Assembly: GCA_037444075.1 (NCBI GenBank)
Contig: JBBIND010000065.1
Coordinates: 1-24,183, forward strand
Direction of reading: 5' to 3'
Origin: JBBIND01 sp037444075
GTDB taxonomy: Bacteria; Acidobacteriota; Terriglobia; Bryobacterales; Bryobacteraceae
Length of the DNA: 24,183 nt
The position numbers and the translations under genes were made by a program. Shown one piece after another: positions 18,512 through 24,183 of the stretch. The stretch's first letter is position 1. The number at the start of each line of letters is the position of its first letter. The notes below the pieces were generated by a model that was not told the DNA's origin, searched no databases, and saw nothing but the letters and a program-made list of their open reading frames with translations.

Positions 18512-19282
18512 TCAGCCGGCCCCGCCCTTTTCAACCATAGGACGATACGTCCAACTGGACTTCAGGAAGTCTCGGTTCATCCGCGCGATGACCTCGATGG
18601 AGATGGTCTTCGGGCAGACCGCTTCACATTCCCCGGCGTTCGTGCACCCGCCAAACTCTTCGTTCAGCACGGCCACCATGTCCAATGCCCGCTTCATTCT
18701 CTCCGGCTGACCCTGTGGCAGCAGTCCCAGGTGGCTGATCTTGGCCGCCGTGAACAGAGCCGCGGATGCGTTGGGGCAGGCTGCCACGCAAGCCCCACAG
18801 CCGATGCAGGCGGCGGCGTCCATGGAAATCTCGGCCTTGTCTTTCGGTACTGGAAGGGCGTTAGCGTCCGGCGCGCTGCCCGTCGAGACCGAGATGTAGC
18901 CGCCGGCAGCCATGATGCGGTCGAGAGCCGCGCGGTCCACCATGAGGTCTCTGATCACTGGAAACGCGCGGGCGCGCCACGGTTCCAGGTAGAGTTCATC
19001 GCCGTCCTTGAAGTGCCTCATGTGCAGCTGGCAGACGGTGGTGCCCGGCAACGGTCCATGCGCGATGCCGTTGATGACAATGCCACAACAGCCACAGATG
19101 CCCTCGCGGCAGTCGTGCTCGAAGACGATGGGATCCGCGCCTTTCAGCGTGAGATCCTCATTGAGCACATCCAGCATTTCAAGGAAAGACATGTGCTCAT
19201 TGACGTCGGACACATCGTAGCGGACCATGCGGCCCGGCGACTGCGCGTCCTTCTGGCGCCAGACATGCAATGTGAGTCGCAT
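18512..19282 (-). CDS. sdhB: Succinate dehydrogenase/fumarate reductase iron-sulfur subunit
   Basis: 256 residues. It relays electrons from the flavin of SdhA to the haems and quinone site of SdhC through three clusters. The [2Fe-2S] ligands lie in CREGICGCC (58-66) and Cys84; the [4Fe-4S] and third-cluster ligands are in CIGCGACVAACP (159-170) and CTNAGECEAVCP (213-224). The last group has the CTNxGEC form seen in the non-proteobacterial (B. subtilis/Wolinella/Geobacter-like) branch. The ATG shares one base with the sdhA stop (TAATG), and GGAG sits about 9 nt upstream inside sdhA. It is last in the operon; no terminator is obvious in the 42 bp to the convergent mrp stop. Confidence 0.96.
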   Translation of the reverse strand: MRLTLHVWRQKDAQSPGRMVRYDVSDVNEHMSFLEMLDVLNEDLTLKGADPIVFEHDCREGICGCCGIVINGIAHGPLPGTTVCQLHMRHFKDGDELYLEPWRARAFPVIRDLMVDRAALDRIMAAGGYISVSTGSAPDANALPVPKDKAEISMDAAACIGCGACVAACPNASAALFTAAKISHLGLLPQGQPERMKRALDMVAVLNEEFGGCTNAGECEAVCPKTISIEVIARMNRDFLKSSWTYRPMVEKGGAG

Positions 19283-21195
19283 TACTTGTAGCTCCGTTGC
19301 GAGGGAATAACGTAATCAAATTTCAGCGGCTCTTTATGGAGCACCGGTTTGGTGTCCGGTCCCTGGTGTTCCCAGGCCGCCACATAGGAGAAGCGCTCGT
19401 CATCCCGCAGCGCCTCGCCGTCCGGGGTTTGTGACTCCTCGCGGAAATGCCCGCCGCAGGATTCGGAGCGGTCGAGCGCGTCCAGGCACATCAGCTCAGC
19501 CAATTCCATGAAGTCCGCCAGGCGACCGGCTTTTTCCAGCGACTGGTTGATTTCCTGGCCCTCGCCCGGCACGCGGACGTCCTGCCAGAACTCCTCGCGC
19601 AACTGCGGAATCTGCTCGAGGGCCTTCTTCAAGCCCGCCTCGTTGCGGGACATCCCGCATTGCTCCCACATGATCTTGCCGAGTTCGCGGTGGAAGCTGT
19701 CGACGGTGCGCTTCCCGTTGACGGCAAGCAGGCGGTTCGTGATAGACCTGACGTTTTGCTCCGCCTCCCGGCACGCCGGATGATCTTCAGCGGCCTTTTC
19801 GAGAGATGCCGTAGCCAGGTAATCTCCGACAGTGTACGGGAGGATGAAGTAGCCGTCCGCCAGACCCTGCATCAGCGCGCTCGCGCCCAACCGGTTCGCG
19901 CCGTGGTCGGAGAAGTTGGCTTCGCCGATGACGAAGAGCCCCGGAATGGTGCTCATCAGCTTGTAGTCCACCCAGAGGCCGCCCATCGTGTAGTGGATGG
20001 CCGGGTAGATGCGCATGGGCACGCTGTAAGGATCCTCGCCCGTGATGAGTTCGTACATCTCGAACAGGTTGCCGTAGCGCTCCGCGATGGTGTGGCGTCC
20101 CAGCCTGTTGATGGCGTCGGCGAAATCCAGATAGACGCCCAAGCCTGTCTCGCCCACGCCCCGGCCTTCATCACAAACGGATTTCGCGTTGCGCGAGGCC
20201 ACATCGCGCGGCACGAGGTTGCCAAAGCTGGGATACCGCCGTTCCAGGAAGTAGTCCCGCTCAGCTTCGGGAATCTGGCCGGCCGGACGCTTGTCCGCCG
20301 GTTTCTGCGATACCCAGATGCGGCCGTCGTTCCGCAATGACTCGCTCATCAAAGTGAGCTTGGATTGGTACTCGCCGGTCATCGGGATGCAGGTGGGGTG
20401 GATTTGCGCAAAGCAGGGATTGCCGAAGGCCGCGCCGCGCTTGTAGGCGCGCCAGACGGCCGTGCCGTTGCAGCCCGTGGCGTTGGTCGACAGGTAGTAG
20501 ACGTTGCCGTAACCGCCCGTTCCGAGAGCCACCGCGTCCGCCAGGTGCGTCTCGATGGCGCCCGTCACCATGTCGCGTGTGACGATGCCGCGCGCCCGGC
20601 CATCGATGACGATGAGATCCAGCATTTCCGTGCGGGGGTACATCTTCACCCGCCCTGCTCCGACCTGCCGCATGAGCGACTGATAGGCGCCTATCAGCAG
20701 CTGTTGGCCGGTTTGGCCGCGCGCGTAGAAAGTCCTCGAAACCTGCGCTCCGCCGAAAGAACGGTTGGCCAAGGTTCCGCCGTACTCGCGCGCGAACGGC
20801 ACGCCTTGCGCCACGCATTGATCGATGATGTCCACGCTGACCTGCGCCAGCCGGTAGACGTTGGCTTCCCTGGAACGGAAATCGCCGCCCTTGACGGTGT
20901 CAAAAAACAGCCGGTAGATGCTGTCACCATCGTTCTGGTAGTTCTTGGCGGCGTTGATTCCGCCCTGCGCCGCGATGCTGTGGGCGCGGCGGGCGCTGTC
21001 CTGATAGCAGAAGCACTTGACGTTGTAGCCCAGCTCGCCCAGTGTTGCGGCGGCTGACGCTCCGGCCAGTCCGGAGCCCACCACGATGACCTCGTACTTG
21101 CGCCGGTTGGCGGGATTGACCAGCTTCATCTCGAAGCGGCACTTGTCCCACGCCTTTTCAATCGGACCTGAAGGGATTTTGGCTTCCAGTTGCAT
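19282..21195 (-). CDS. sdhA: Succinate dehydrogenase/fumarate reductase flavoprotein subunit
   Basis: 637 residues from the ATG at 21195, which has AAGGGG 6 nt upstream; an in-frame TTG at 21213 overlapping the sdhC stop lacks this support. It oxidises succinate to fumarate at a covalently bound FAD. The dinucleotide fold reads VVGSGLAGASAA (GSGLAG at 40-45) and the FAD-linking histidine is His72 in RRAHSIAAQGG. The capping-domain motif HPTCIPMTGEYQ, the substrate segment IHYTMGGLWVDY and the GEANFSDHGANRLGASALMQ motif are all intact. Together with a five-helix SdhC it makes a type B (diheme) complex. Whether it works as dehydrogenase or fumarate reductase cannot be told from sequence; the nearby aceE is compatible with an oxidative cycle. 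Confidence 0.97.
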   Translation of the reverse strand: MQLEAKIPSGPIEKAWDKCRFEMKLVNPANRRKYEVIVVGSGLAGASAAATLGELGYNVKCFCYQDSARRAHSIAAQGGINAAKNYQNDGDSIYRLFFDTVKGGDFRSREANVYRLAQVSVDIIDQCVAQGVPFAREYGGTLANRSFGGAQVSRTFYARGQTGQQLLIGAYQSLMRQVGAGRVKMYPRTEMLDLIVIDGRARGIVTRDMVTGAIETHLADAVALGTGGYGNVYYLSTNATGCNGTAVWRAYKRGAAFGNPCFAQIHPTCIPMTGEYQSKLTLMSESLRNDGRIWVSQKPADKRPAGQIPEAERDYFLERRYPSFGNLVPRDVASRNAKSVCDEGRGVGETGLGVYLDFADAINRLGRHTIAERYGNLFEMYELITGEDPYSVPMRIYPAIHYTMGGLWVDYKLMSTIPGLFVIGEANFSDHGANRLGASALMQGLADGYFILPYTVGDYLATASLEKAAEDHPACREAEQNVRSITNRLLAVNGKRTVDSFHRELGKIMWEQCGMSRNEAGLKKALEQIPQLREEFWQDVRVPGEGQEINQSLEKAGRLADFMELAELMCLDALDRSESCGGHFREESQTPDGEALRDDERFSYVAAWEHQGPDTKPVLHKEPLKFDYVIPSQRSYK

Positions 21196-21209
21196 CGGGT
21201 TCCCCTTGA

Positions 21210-21902
21210 TCAACGGATACTGATTAAACCGGCCATGACAGCGACCGGAATGGAGATGTTGCCTACGACCACAACCAGCGTGCCCAGCATTGCCAGGCTC
21301 TTCAGCAGCGGCGTGTATCTGGGATGGCTGACGCCCACGGATTGAAACATGCTCCAGACGCCGTGCAGGAGGTGCAGCCCCAGCAAGCCCATGGCGGCTA
21401 TGTAGAAGAGGGACGCAGGTATCTGCTGGAAGCCTGTCACGACGTTCCGGTAGACATCCAGCTCATGATTGAAGTCCGGATGAGCGCTGCCCACGGTGAA
21501 ATGCAGCAGGTGGTAAACGATGAAGGCCGCCAGAATCGGGCCGCTGAAGATCATGGTCCGTGCGGCATAAGTCATTTGCACACGGCCGGTTTTGACATAG
21601 GCATTGGGCCGCGCGCGGCGATTCTGTAACCAGAGCTGCACGGCGGCCGTAATGTGCGTGGCCAGGATGGCCAGCAGGACCCCGCGGATGAGCCACAGCG
21701 TTCCGCCCAGCCCGTGAAGGAATTTGGCGTAGTTGTTGAGCTTCTCCGGGCCGAGGTAGATCTGCAAATTGCCGATCATGTGCCCGACAACGAAAAGAAA
21801 CAAGAAGCAGCCGGTCACCGCCATGACGGCCTTCTTGCCGACATTGGCTTGGTAGAACCGGACGGGACCTGAAACGGCTCCCTGGATTGCGGCGCTGCTC
21901 AT
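21210..21902 (-). CDS. sdhC: Succinate dehydrogenase cytochrome b558 subunit, diheme type
   Basis: 230 residues from the ATG at 21902, preceded by GGAGG 5 nt upstream, a near-ideal ribosome site; a GTG two codons earlier (21908) overlaps that site and is rejected. Five membrane helices are seen (about 26-46, 68-90, 115-137, 161-184 and 202-226). Histidines 41, 83, 131/134 and 177/180 lie in the first four helices, as expected for ligands of two b haems. A single five-helix anchor with no separate SdhD marks the type B enzyme (B. subtilis, Wolinella). It is first in the sdhCAB operon. Confidence 0.95.
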   Translation of the reverse strand: MSSAAIQGAVSGPVRFYQANVGKKAVMAVTGCFLFLFVVGHMIGNLQIYLGPEKLNNYAKFLHGLGGTLWLIRGVLLAILATHITAAVQLWLQNRRARPNAYVKTGRVQMTYAARTMIFSGPILAAFIVYHLLHFTVGSAHPDFNHELDVYRNVVTGFQQIPASLFYIAAMGLLGLHLLHGVWSMFQSVGVSHPRYTPLLKSLAMLGTLVVVVGNISIPVAVMAGLISIR

Positions 21903-21937
21903 GGCCACCTCCCCTTCTGAAACCGAACGAAGAGCCT

Positions 21938-21943
21938 ATTTTA
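21938..21943 (-). promoter_or_regulatory. Possible -10 element of the sdhCAB operon
   Basis: TAAAAT on the minus strand lies 35 bp before the sdhC ATG in an AT-richer patch, which would give a leader of about 29 nt including the GGAGG site. No matching -35 hexamer lies at 16-18 bp. A TTGACA further upstream (21973-21978, minus) is 29 bp away, too far to pair with it. Confidence 0.3.
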
Positions 21944-21984
21944 GACGAATTGGTTTGAAATAGGGTCCCCGGTGTCAATGCCCA

Positions 21985-22518
21985 TCAAGGCGTGCTGTCA
22001 GCCCCGGAGGTCTGTTCTTTCGCAGGGGTCGGATCCAGGTGCCGGTAATAGCCCAAATCGGCGCCGGTGAGGGCTTTTGTCGCGAAAGTCACCTGACCGG
22101 TGTGCTGAGCGAAATGCTCGACCACATGGTAGATAGCCTGCAAAACGCTGACCTCGTATCCCTGCACGCGCGTGCTTTCGGAAAGGCGCGAAACCGGCAA
22201 AGAGCGCAAAATTCCGCAGGCCTCTTCCACTACAGCCTGCAAGCGTTTCGTCAGTTCGCCGCGCGAGCCGCTCTCGGCCCGGAACTCCTCGGGTCGCTGC
22301 CTGATGTCCGGCAGACCGGCCACTCCGAATCCTATCCACTGCCGCACATTGCCGCATAAGTGCAAAACCAGGTTGCCGACGGCGTTGGCATGGGGCCCAT
22401 GGCGGGTCCATATCTGCTCCTCCGTGAGCCGCACGAGGCAGTCGACGAGGCGAGAGGCAAGCTGATTCAGCTTCTCGATCGAAAAACTGATGAACAAGGC
22501 TCCAGGGTCACGTTGCAT
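21985..22518 (-). CDS. DinB-like (DUF1572-type) four-helix metal-binding protein
   Basis: 177 residues. The pattern FSIEKLNQLASRLVDCL, then NAVGNLVLHLCGNVRQWI (46-62), then IYHVVEHFAQHTGQV (129-143) matches the DinB/YfiT-like four-helix bundle family. The metal triad is probably His53, His135 and His139. Members include bacillithiol- or mycothiol-dependent transferases and stress-induced proteins, but this subgroup has no assigned reaction. It is unrelated to DNA polymerase IV, also called DinB. It lies between the LysR gene and sdhC on the same strand (73 bp after the LysR stop), with its own likely promoter. Confidence 0.9.
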   Translation of the reverse strand: MQRDPGALFISFSIEKLNQLASRLVDCLVRLTEEQIWTRHGPHANAVGNLVLHLCGNVRQWIGFGVAGLPDIRQRPEEFRAESGSRGELTKRLQAVVEEACGILRSLPVSRLSESTRVQGYEVSVLQAIYHVVEHFAQHTGQVTFATKALTGADLGYYRHLDPTPAKEQTSGADSTP

Positions 22519-22526
22519 ACGCGATG

Positions 22527-22532
22527 AGTATA
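22527..22532 (-). promoter_or_regulatory. Likely -10 element of the dinB-like gene
   Basis: TATACT on the minus strand lies 8 nt before the ATG at 22518 in otherwise GC-rich DNA. A start 6-7 nt downstream of it would fall on or next to the ATG, giving a leaderless mRNA; no ribosome site is visible. A convincing -35 was not found. Confidence 0.4.
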
Positions 22533-22591
22533 GCGCCCGGGGCCGCGGAGAGGGACTTAACGCCGCGCCGCAGTGGCAAAAGCGAGGAGGC

Positions 22592-23503
22592 TCAGGCGCC
22601 GTTCGAATCGGAGGGCTCGGACGTTGGCGGTTCCTTGAGCAGTTCGAGAAAGGCCTTGGCGCTGCGGTTGAATTTCTTGCCGCGCAAATGGATGATGCCC
22701 AGCGGTCGAACCAGCCCAGGGGGCTTCAGGGGCACTGCGCGCAGCCGTCCCTGAGTGACTTCCAGGTGGAGCATCGGCTCTGGAAGGATGCTCAGTCCGG
22801 AGCCCAGCATCACGGCCTCCTTCATCATGCCTATGTTGTCGAACCGCATCACCAGGTCCACTTCCACGCTGTTTTCTCGCAGAAACCGGGCGACCGCCCG
22901 GCTGATGGGCAAGTCCTCGTCGAAGCCGACGAACTGGTGCCCTTCCAACTGAGCCGGGGCGATGGCCTCGTGCCTGGCCAGTGAATGCGTGGGCGCCATG
23001 GCCACCACCATGCGCTCCTCTCGCCAGGGAATCACACGCGTCGACTTCTTGGCCTCCGGGTAGCTGACCAACCCCAAGTCCGCGGTTTCGCTCGTGACCG
23101 CCAGGTAGACCTTTTCCGGGCGCAGGTACTCAACGCGTAGCTCCGCTTTCGGGTGACGAGTGGCGAATTCCTTCTCGAGCCGCGACATCTCTGACAGACC
23201 TACCGAGTAGATGGCCGCCACCCGGACGGTTCCTTCAGCGCGGTCTTTGAGCTTTTCCAGTTCTATTTCGAATGTCTGCTTGCGGCGCAGGACGTCCCGG
23301 CAGAAATCGTTGTAAAGACGCCCTGCCTCGGTCAGGACCAGGGGGCGGCGCTTGCGGTCGAGCAGCCGCACGCCCAACGACTCTTCAATTTCCCGCAACT
23401 GCTGGCTGACCGCCGACTGGCTGACGTTATTCGCGGCGGCGCCCAAAGTGACGCTGCGCGTTTGGGCGACGTCTTTGAAGATCTGGAGATGCAACAGGTT
23501 CAC
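22592..23503 (-). CDS. LysR family transcriptional regulator
   Basis: 303 residues from a GTG at 23503. The winged helix-turn-helix occupies residues 1-60 (LGAAANNVSQSAVSQQLREI then EESLGVRLLDRKRRPLVLTEAG), followed by a linker helix and a substrate-binding domain with VRVAAIYSVGLSEM (93-106) and DLGLVSYP. The effector-domain style is like the CysB/CbbR branch, but the ligand cannot be named. Its targets could be itself, the divergent exported-protein gene at 23718, or the downstream dinB-like gene. A dyad with a T-N11-A core lies just upstream, within its likely promoter, suggesting self-control. No ribosome site precedes the GTG. Confidence 0.94.
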   Translation of the reverse strand: MNLLHLQIFKDVAQTRSVTLGAAANNVSQSAVSQQLREIEESLGVRLLDRKRRPLVLTEAGRLYNDFCRDVLRRKQTFEIELEKLKDRAEGTVRVAAIYSVGLSEMSRLEKEFATRHPKAELRVEYLRPEKVYLAVTSETADLGLVSYPEAKKSTRVIPWREERMVVAMAPTHSLARHEAIAPAQLEGHQFVGFDEDLPISRAVARFLRENSVEVDLVMRFDNIGMMKEAVMLGSGLSILPEPMLHLEVTQGRLRAVPLKPPGLVRPLGIIHLRGKKFNRSAKAFLELLKEPPTSEPSDSNGA

Positions 23504-23509
23504 GAAAAG

Positions 23510-23538
23510 AACTTAGCATAAGCAATACTTATTTTCAA
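23510..23538 (-). promoter_or_regulatory. Candidate promoter of the LysR gene
   Basis: On the minus strand TTGAAA (23538-23533) is followed after 17 bp by TAAGTT (23515-23510). The -35 matches the sigma-70 consensus at five of six bases; the -10 is poor. A start 6-7 nt downstream would coincide with the GTG start codon. Confidence 0.35.
23518..23532. promoter_or_regulatory. LysR-type operator dyad (T-N11-A)
   Basis: The perfect inverted repeat ATAAG-CAATA-CTTAT contains TAAG-N5-CTTA, a T-N11-A core typical of LysR family recognition sites. It sits 14 bp upstream of the LysR start, inside the spacer of the candidate promoter, where binding would block polymerase, as in negative self-control. 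Confidence 0.5.
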
Positions 23539-23623
23539 TATCTAGCAGTCTTCGCATGGATAATTGTGATGAATCTAACCTGCCACGCAGGACGGTCATT
23601 CTACCCTGAACCCCTGTGGTTGC

Positions 23624-23659
23624 CACGGAATCCGAGGCCCGGGCCTCCTCAATTCCGTG
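23624..23659. repeat. 36-bp nested inverted repeat
   Basis: Outer arms CACGGAAT and ATTCCGTG (8 bp, perfect) enclose the perfect palindrome GAGGCCCGGGCCTC (23634-23647), separated by CC on the left and CTCA on the right. As RNA it would fold into a two-part hairpin. No T-run follows on either strand, so it is not a standard terminator. It lies 11 bp upstream of a TTGACG element for the plus-strand gene and may be a regulator site. Confidence 0.6.
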
Positions 23660-23669
23660 CGAAACACTA

Positions 23670-23699
23670 TTGACGCGTGCCCACCGCGGGATGAACAAT
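23670..23699 (+). promoter_or_regulatory. Candidate promoter of the exported-protein gene
   Basis: TTGACG (23670-23675), an 18-bp spacer, then AACAAT (23694-23699). The -35 matches consensus at five of six bases and the -10 at four. Transcription would start near 23706, just at the AGGGGG ribosome site. Confidence 0.35.
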
Positions 23700-23717
23700 C
23701 GACATAGGGGGCATTCA

Positions 23718-24183
23718 ATGAACAGGAGGTTCCTGCTCCAGGCATTAGGCGCCATGCCATTCGCAATTGCTGGAACGGCCTCACCGGTTCGAAGGGAGGT
23801 TCGCCTGCCGCCCAATCCGGGCCGCACTGTGACTAGTTTTCATCACGGGCATCTATGCAGGCTCGATGTGGATCTTCTCACCGTCCACGTGATCGACAAA
23901 CTCGGCAACCTGGCGGTTTCATGCCGGATGACGGTTCCAGGGTTCCACATTCGGATCCTTTCCGCGGTCGCAGTGTCGCCACAGAAGACAATTGCCGCTT
24001 CAGCCGGGCCAATCGACTCGCAGGGCCGGCTAGCCACTTTGCTGATCTTCGCCGATTCCAAGGGGAAAGTAGGCCGGGTCGTGCGGACGAATCCGTTTGC
24101 CGCAGGTAGCCTCCTTTTCCTTCCTGACGGCAGACTTCTGTGCGTAGGGAGAGAATTCGACGATCAGCTAGAAGATGTTGACG
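23718..24183 (+). CDS. Exported hypothetical protein with Tat-like signal, 3' end beyond window
   Basis: An open frame of 155 codons with no stop before the window edge, starting at an ATG with AGGGGG 7 nt upstream. The product begins MNRRFLLQALGAMPFAIAGT, a twin-arginine followed by two leucines, then a hydrophobic stretch and a likely cleavage site after about 20-22 residues; a Sec signal is the alternative. The rest (VTSFHHGHLCRLDVDLLTVH, then segments such as RVVRTNPFAAGSLLFLPDGR then LLCVG) has alternating beta strands with short turns, suggestive of a beta-propeller-like or other all-beta secreted protein, but I recognise no family. It is divergent from the LysR gene, which may control it. 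Confidence 0.7.
   Translation, partial: MNRRFLLQALGAMPFAIAGTASPVRREVRLPPNPGRTVTSFHHGHLCRLDVDLLTVHVIDKLGNLAVSCRMTVPGFHIRILSAVAVSPQKTIAASAGPIDSQGRLATLLIFADSKGKVGRVVRTNPFAAGSLLFLPDGRLLCVGREFDDQLEDVD

Larger units (their letters stand above)
23504..23717. other. Divergent intergenic region between LysR gene and exported-protein gene
   Basis: This 214-bp region is the most AT-rich non-coding part of the window near the LysR start. It holds the LysR operator and promoter, a large inverted repeat (23624-23659) and a candidate promoter for the plus-strand gene. The remaining stretch, about 23540-23620, shows nothing I can name. Confidence 0.6.

Noticed and set aside
19447..20340. 297-codon plus-strand frame opposite sdhA
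   Set aside because: Shadow of sdhA; composition dominated by Arg, Val, His and Gln.
23513..23827. 104-codon minus-strand frame at the right end
   Set aside because: It covers the regulatory region and the signal-peptide end of the plus-strand gene and has no protein features.

Overview
The window is a dense, high-GC stretch of chromosome carrying mostly conserved bacterial genes. Gene content and protein style (an MCE/Mla operon ending in a ChbG/HpnK-type deacetylase, homodimeric AceE, a diheme five-helix SdhC, a DinB/DUF1572 protein and a membrane MutS-like ATPase) suggest an Acidobacteriota genome, probably of the Solibacter/Bryobacterales type. That assignment is an inference from family resemblance; no rRNA or other taxonomic marker is present.

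Layout. (1) 1-3353, minus strand: a four-gene operon mlaE-mlaF-mlaD-deacetylase for envelope lipid transport; the last gene runs off the left edge. (2) 3413-4372, plus: a P1-family (DmpA/NylC-like) self-cleaving peptidase. (3) 4385-7198, minus: aceE, followed in the same frame by a 46-codon remnant of the C-terminus of a metallo-beta-lactamase-fold hydrolase. (4) 7199-7798: a 600-base gap with a perfect 14-bp tandem duplication and a probable decayed plus-strand gene. (5) 7799-12062, plus: valS-nadC-birA, coupled by ATGA and GTGA overlaps. (6) 12074-13393, minus: an exported M20 amidohydrolase. (7) 13509-15314, plus: a membrane-anchored MutS-like ATPase starting at a TTG. (8) queA (minus) and tsaD (plus), two tRNA-modification genes diverging from a 28-bp gap, then a cysteine-free Mrp/ApbC ATPase. 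(9) 18512-21902, minus: sdhC-sdhA-sdhB. (10) dinB-like gene and a LysR regulator, minus. (11) 23718-24183, plus: start of a new exported protein with a Tat-like signal, cut by the right edge.

How the genes work together: aceE feeds acetyl-CoA to the citric acid cycle, in which sdhCAB acts and passes electrons to quinone; the Mrp ATPase lies convergent to the Fe-S-rich sdhB. valS, nadC, birA, queA and tsaD are housekeeping genes for translation, NAD, biotin and tRNA modification. I see no phage, IS element, CRISPR array, tRNA or rRNA, and no clearly new multi-gene system. The points most worth a second look are protein peculiarities (MlaF lacking the Walker B glutamate, five exact 34-residue repeats in MlaD, an Mrp with no cysteine, a membrane MutS paralogue), two gene remnants, several apparently leaderless starts, and a LysR-type operator and large inverted repeat at the right end.
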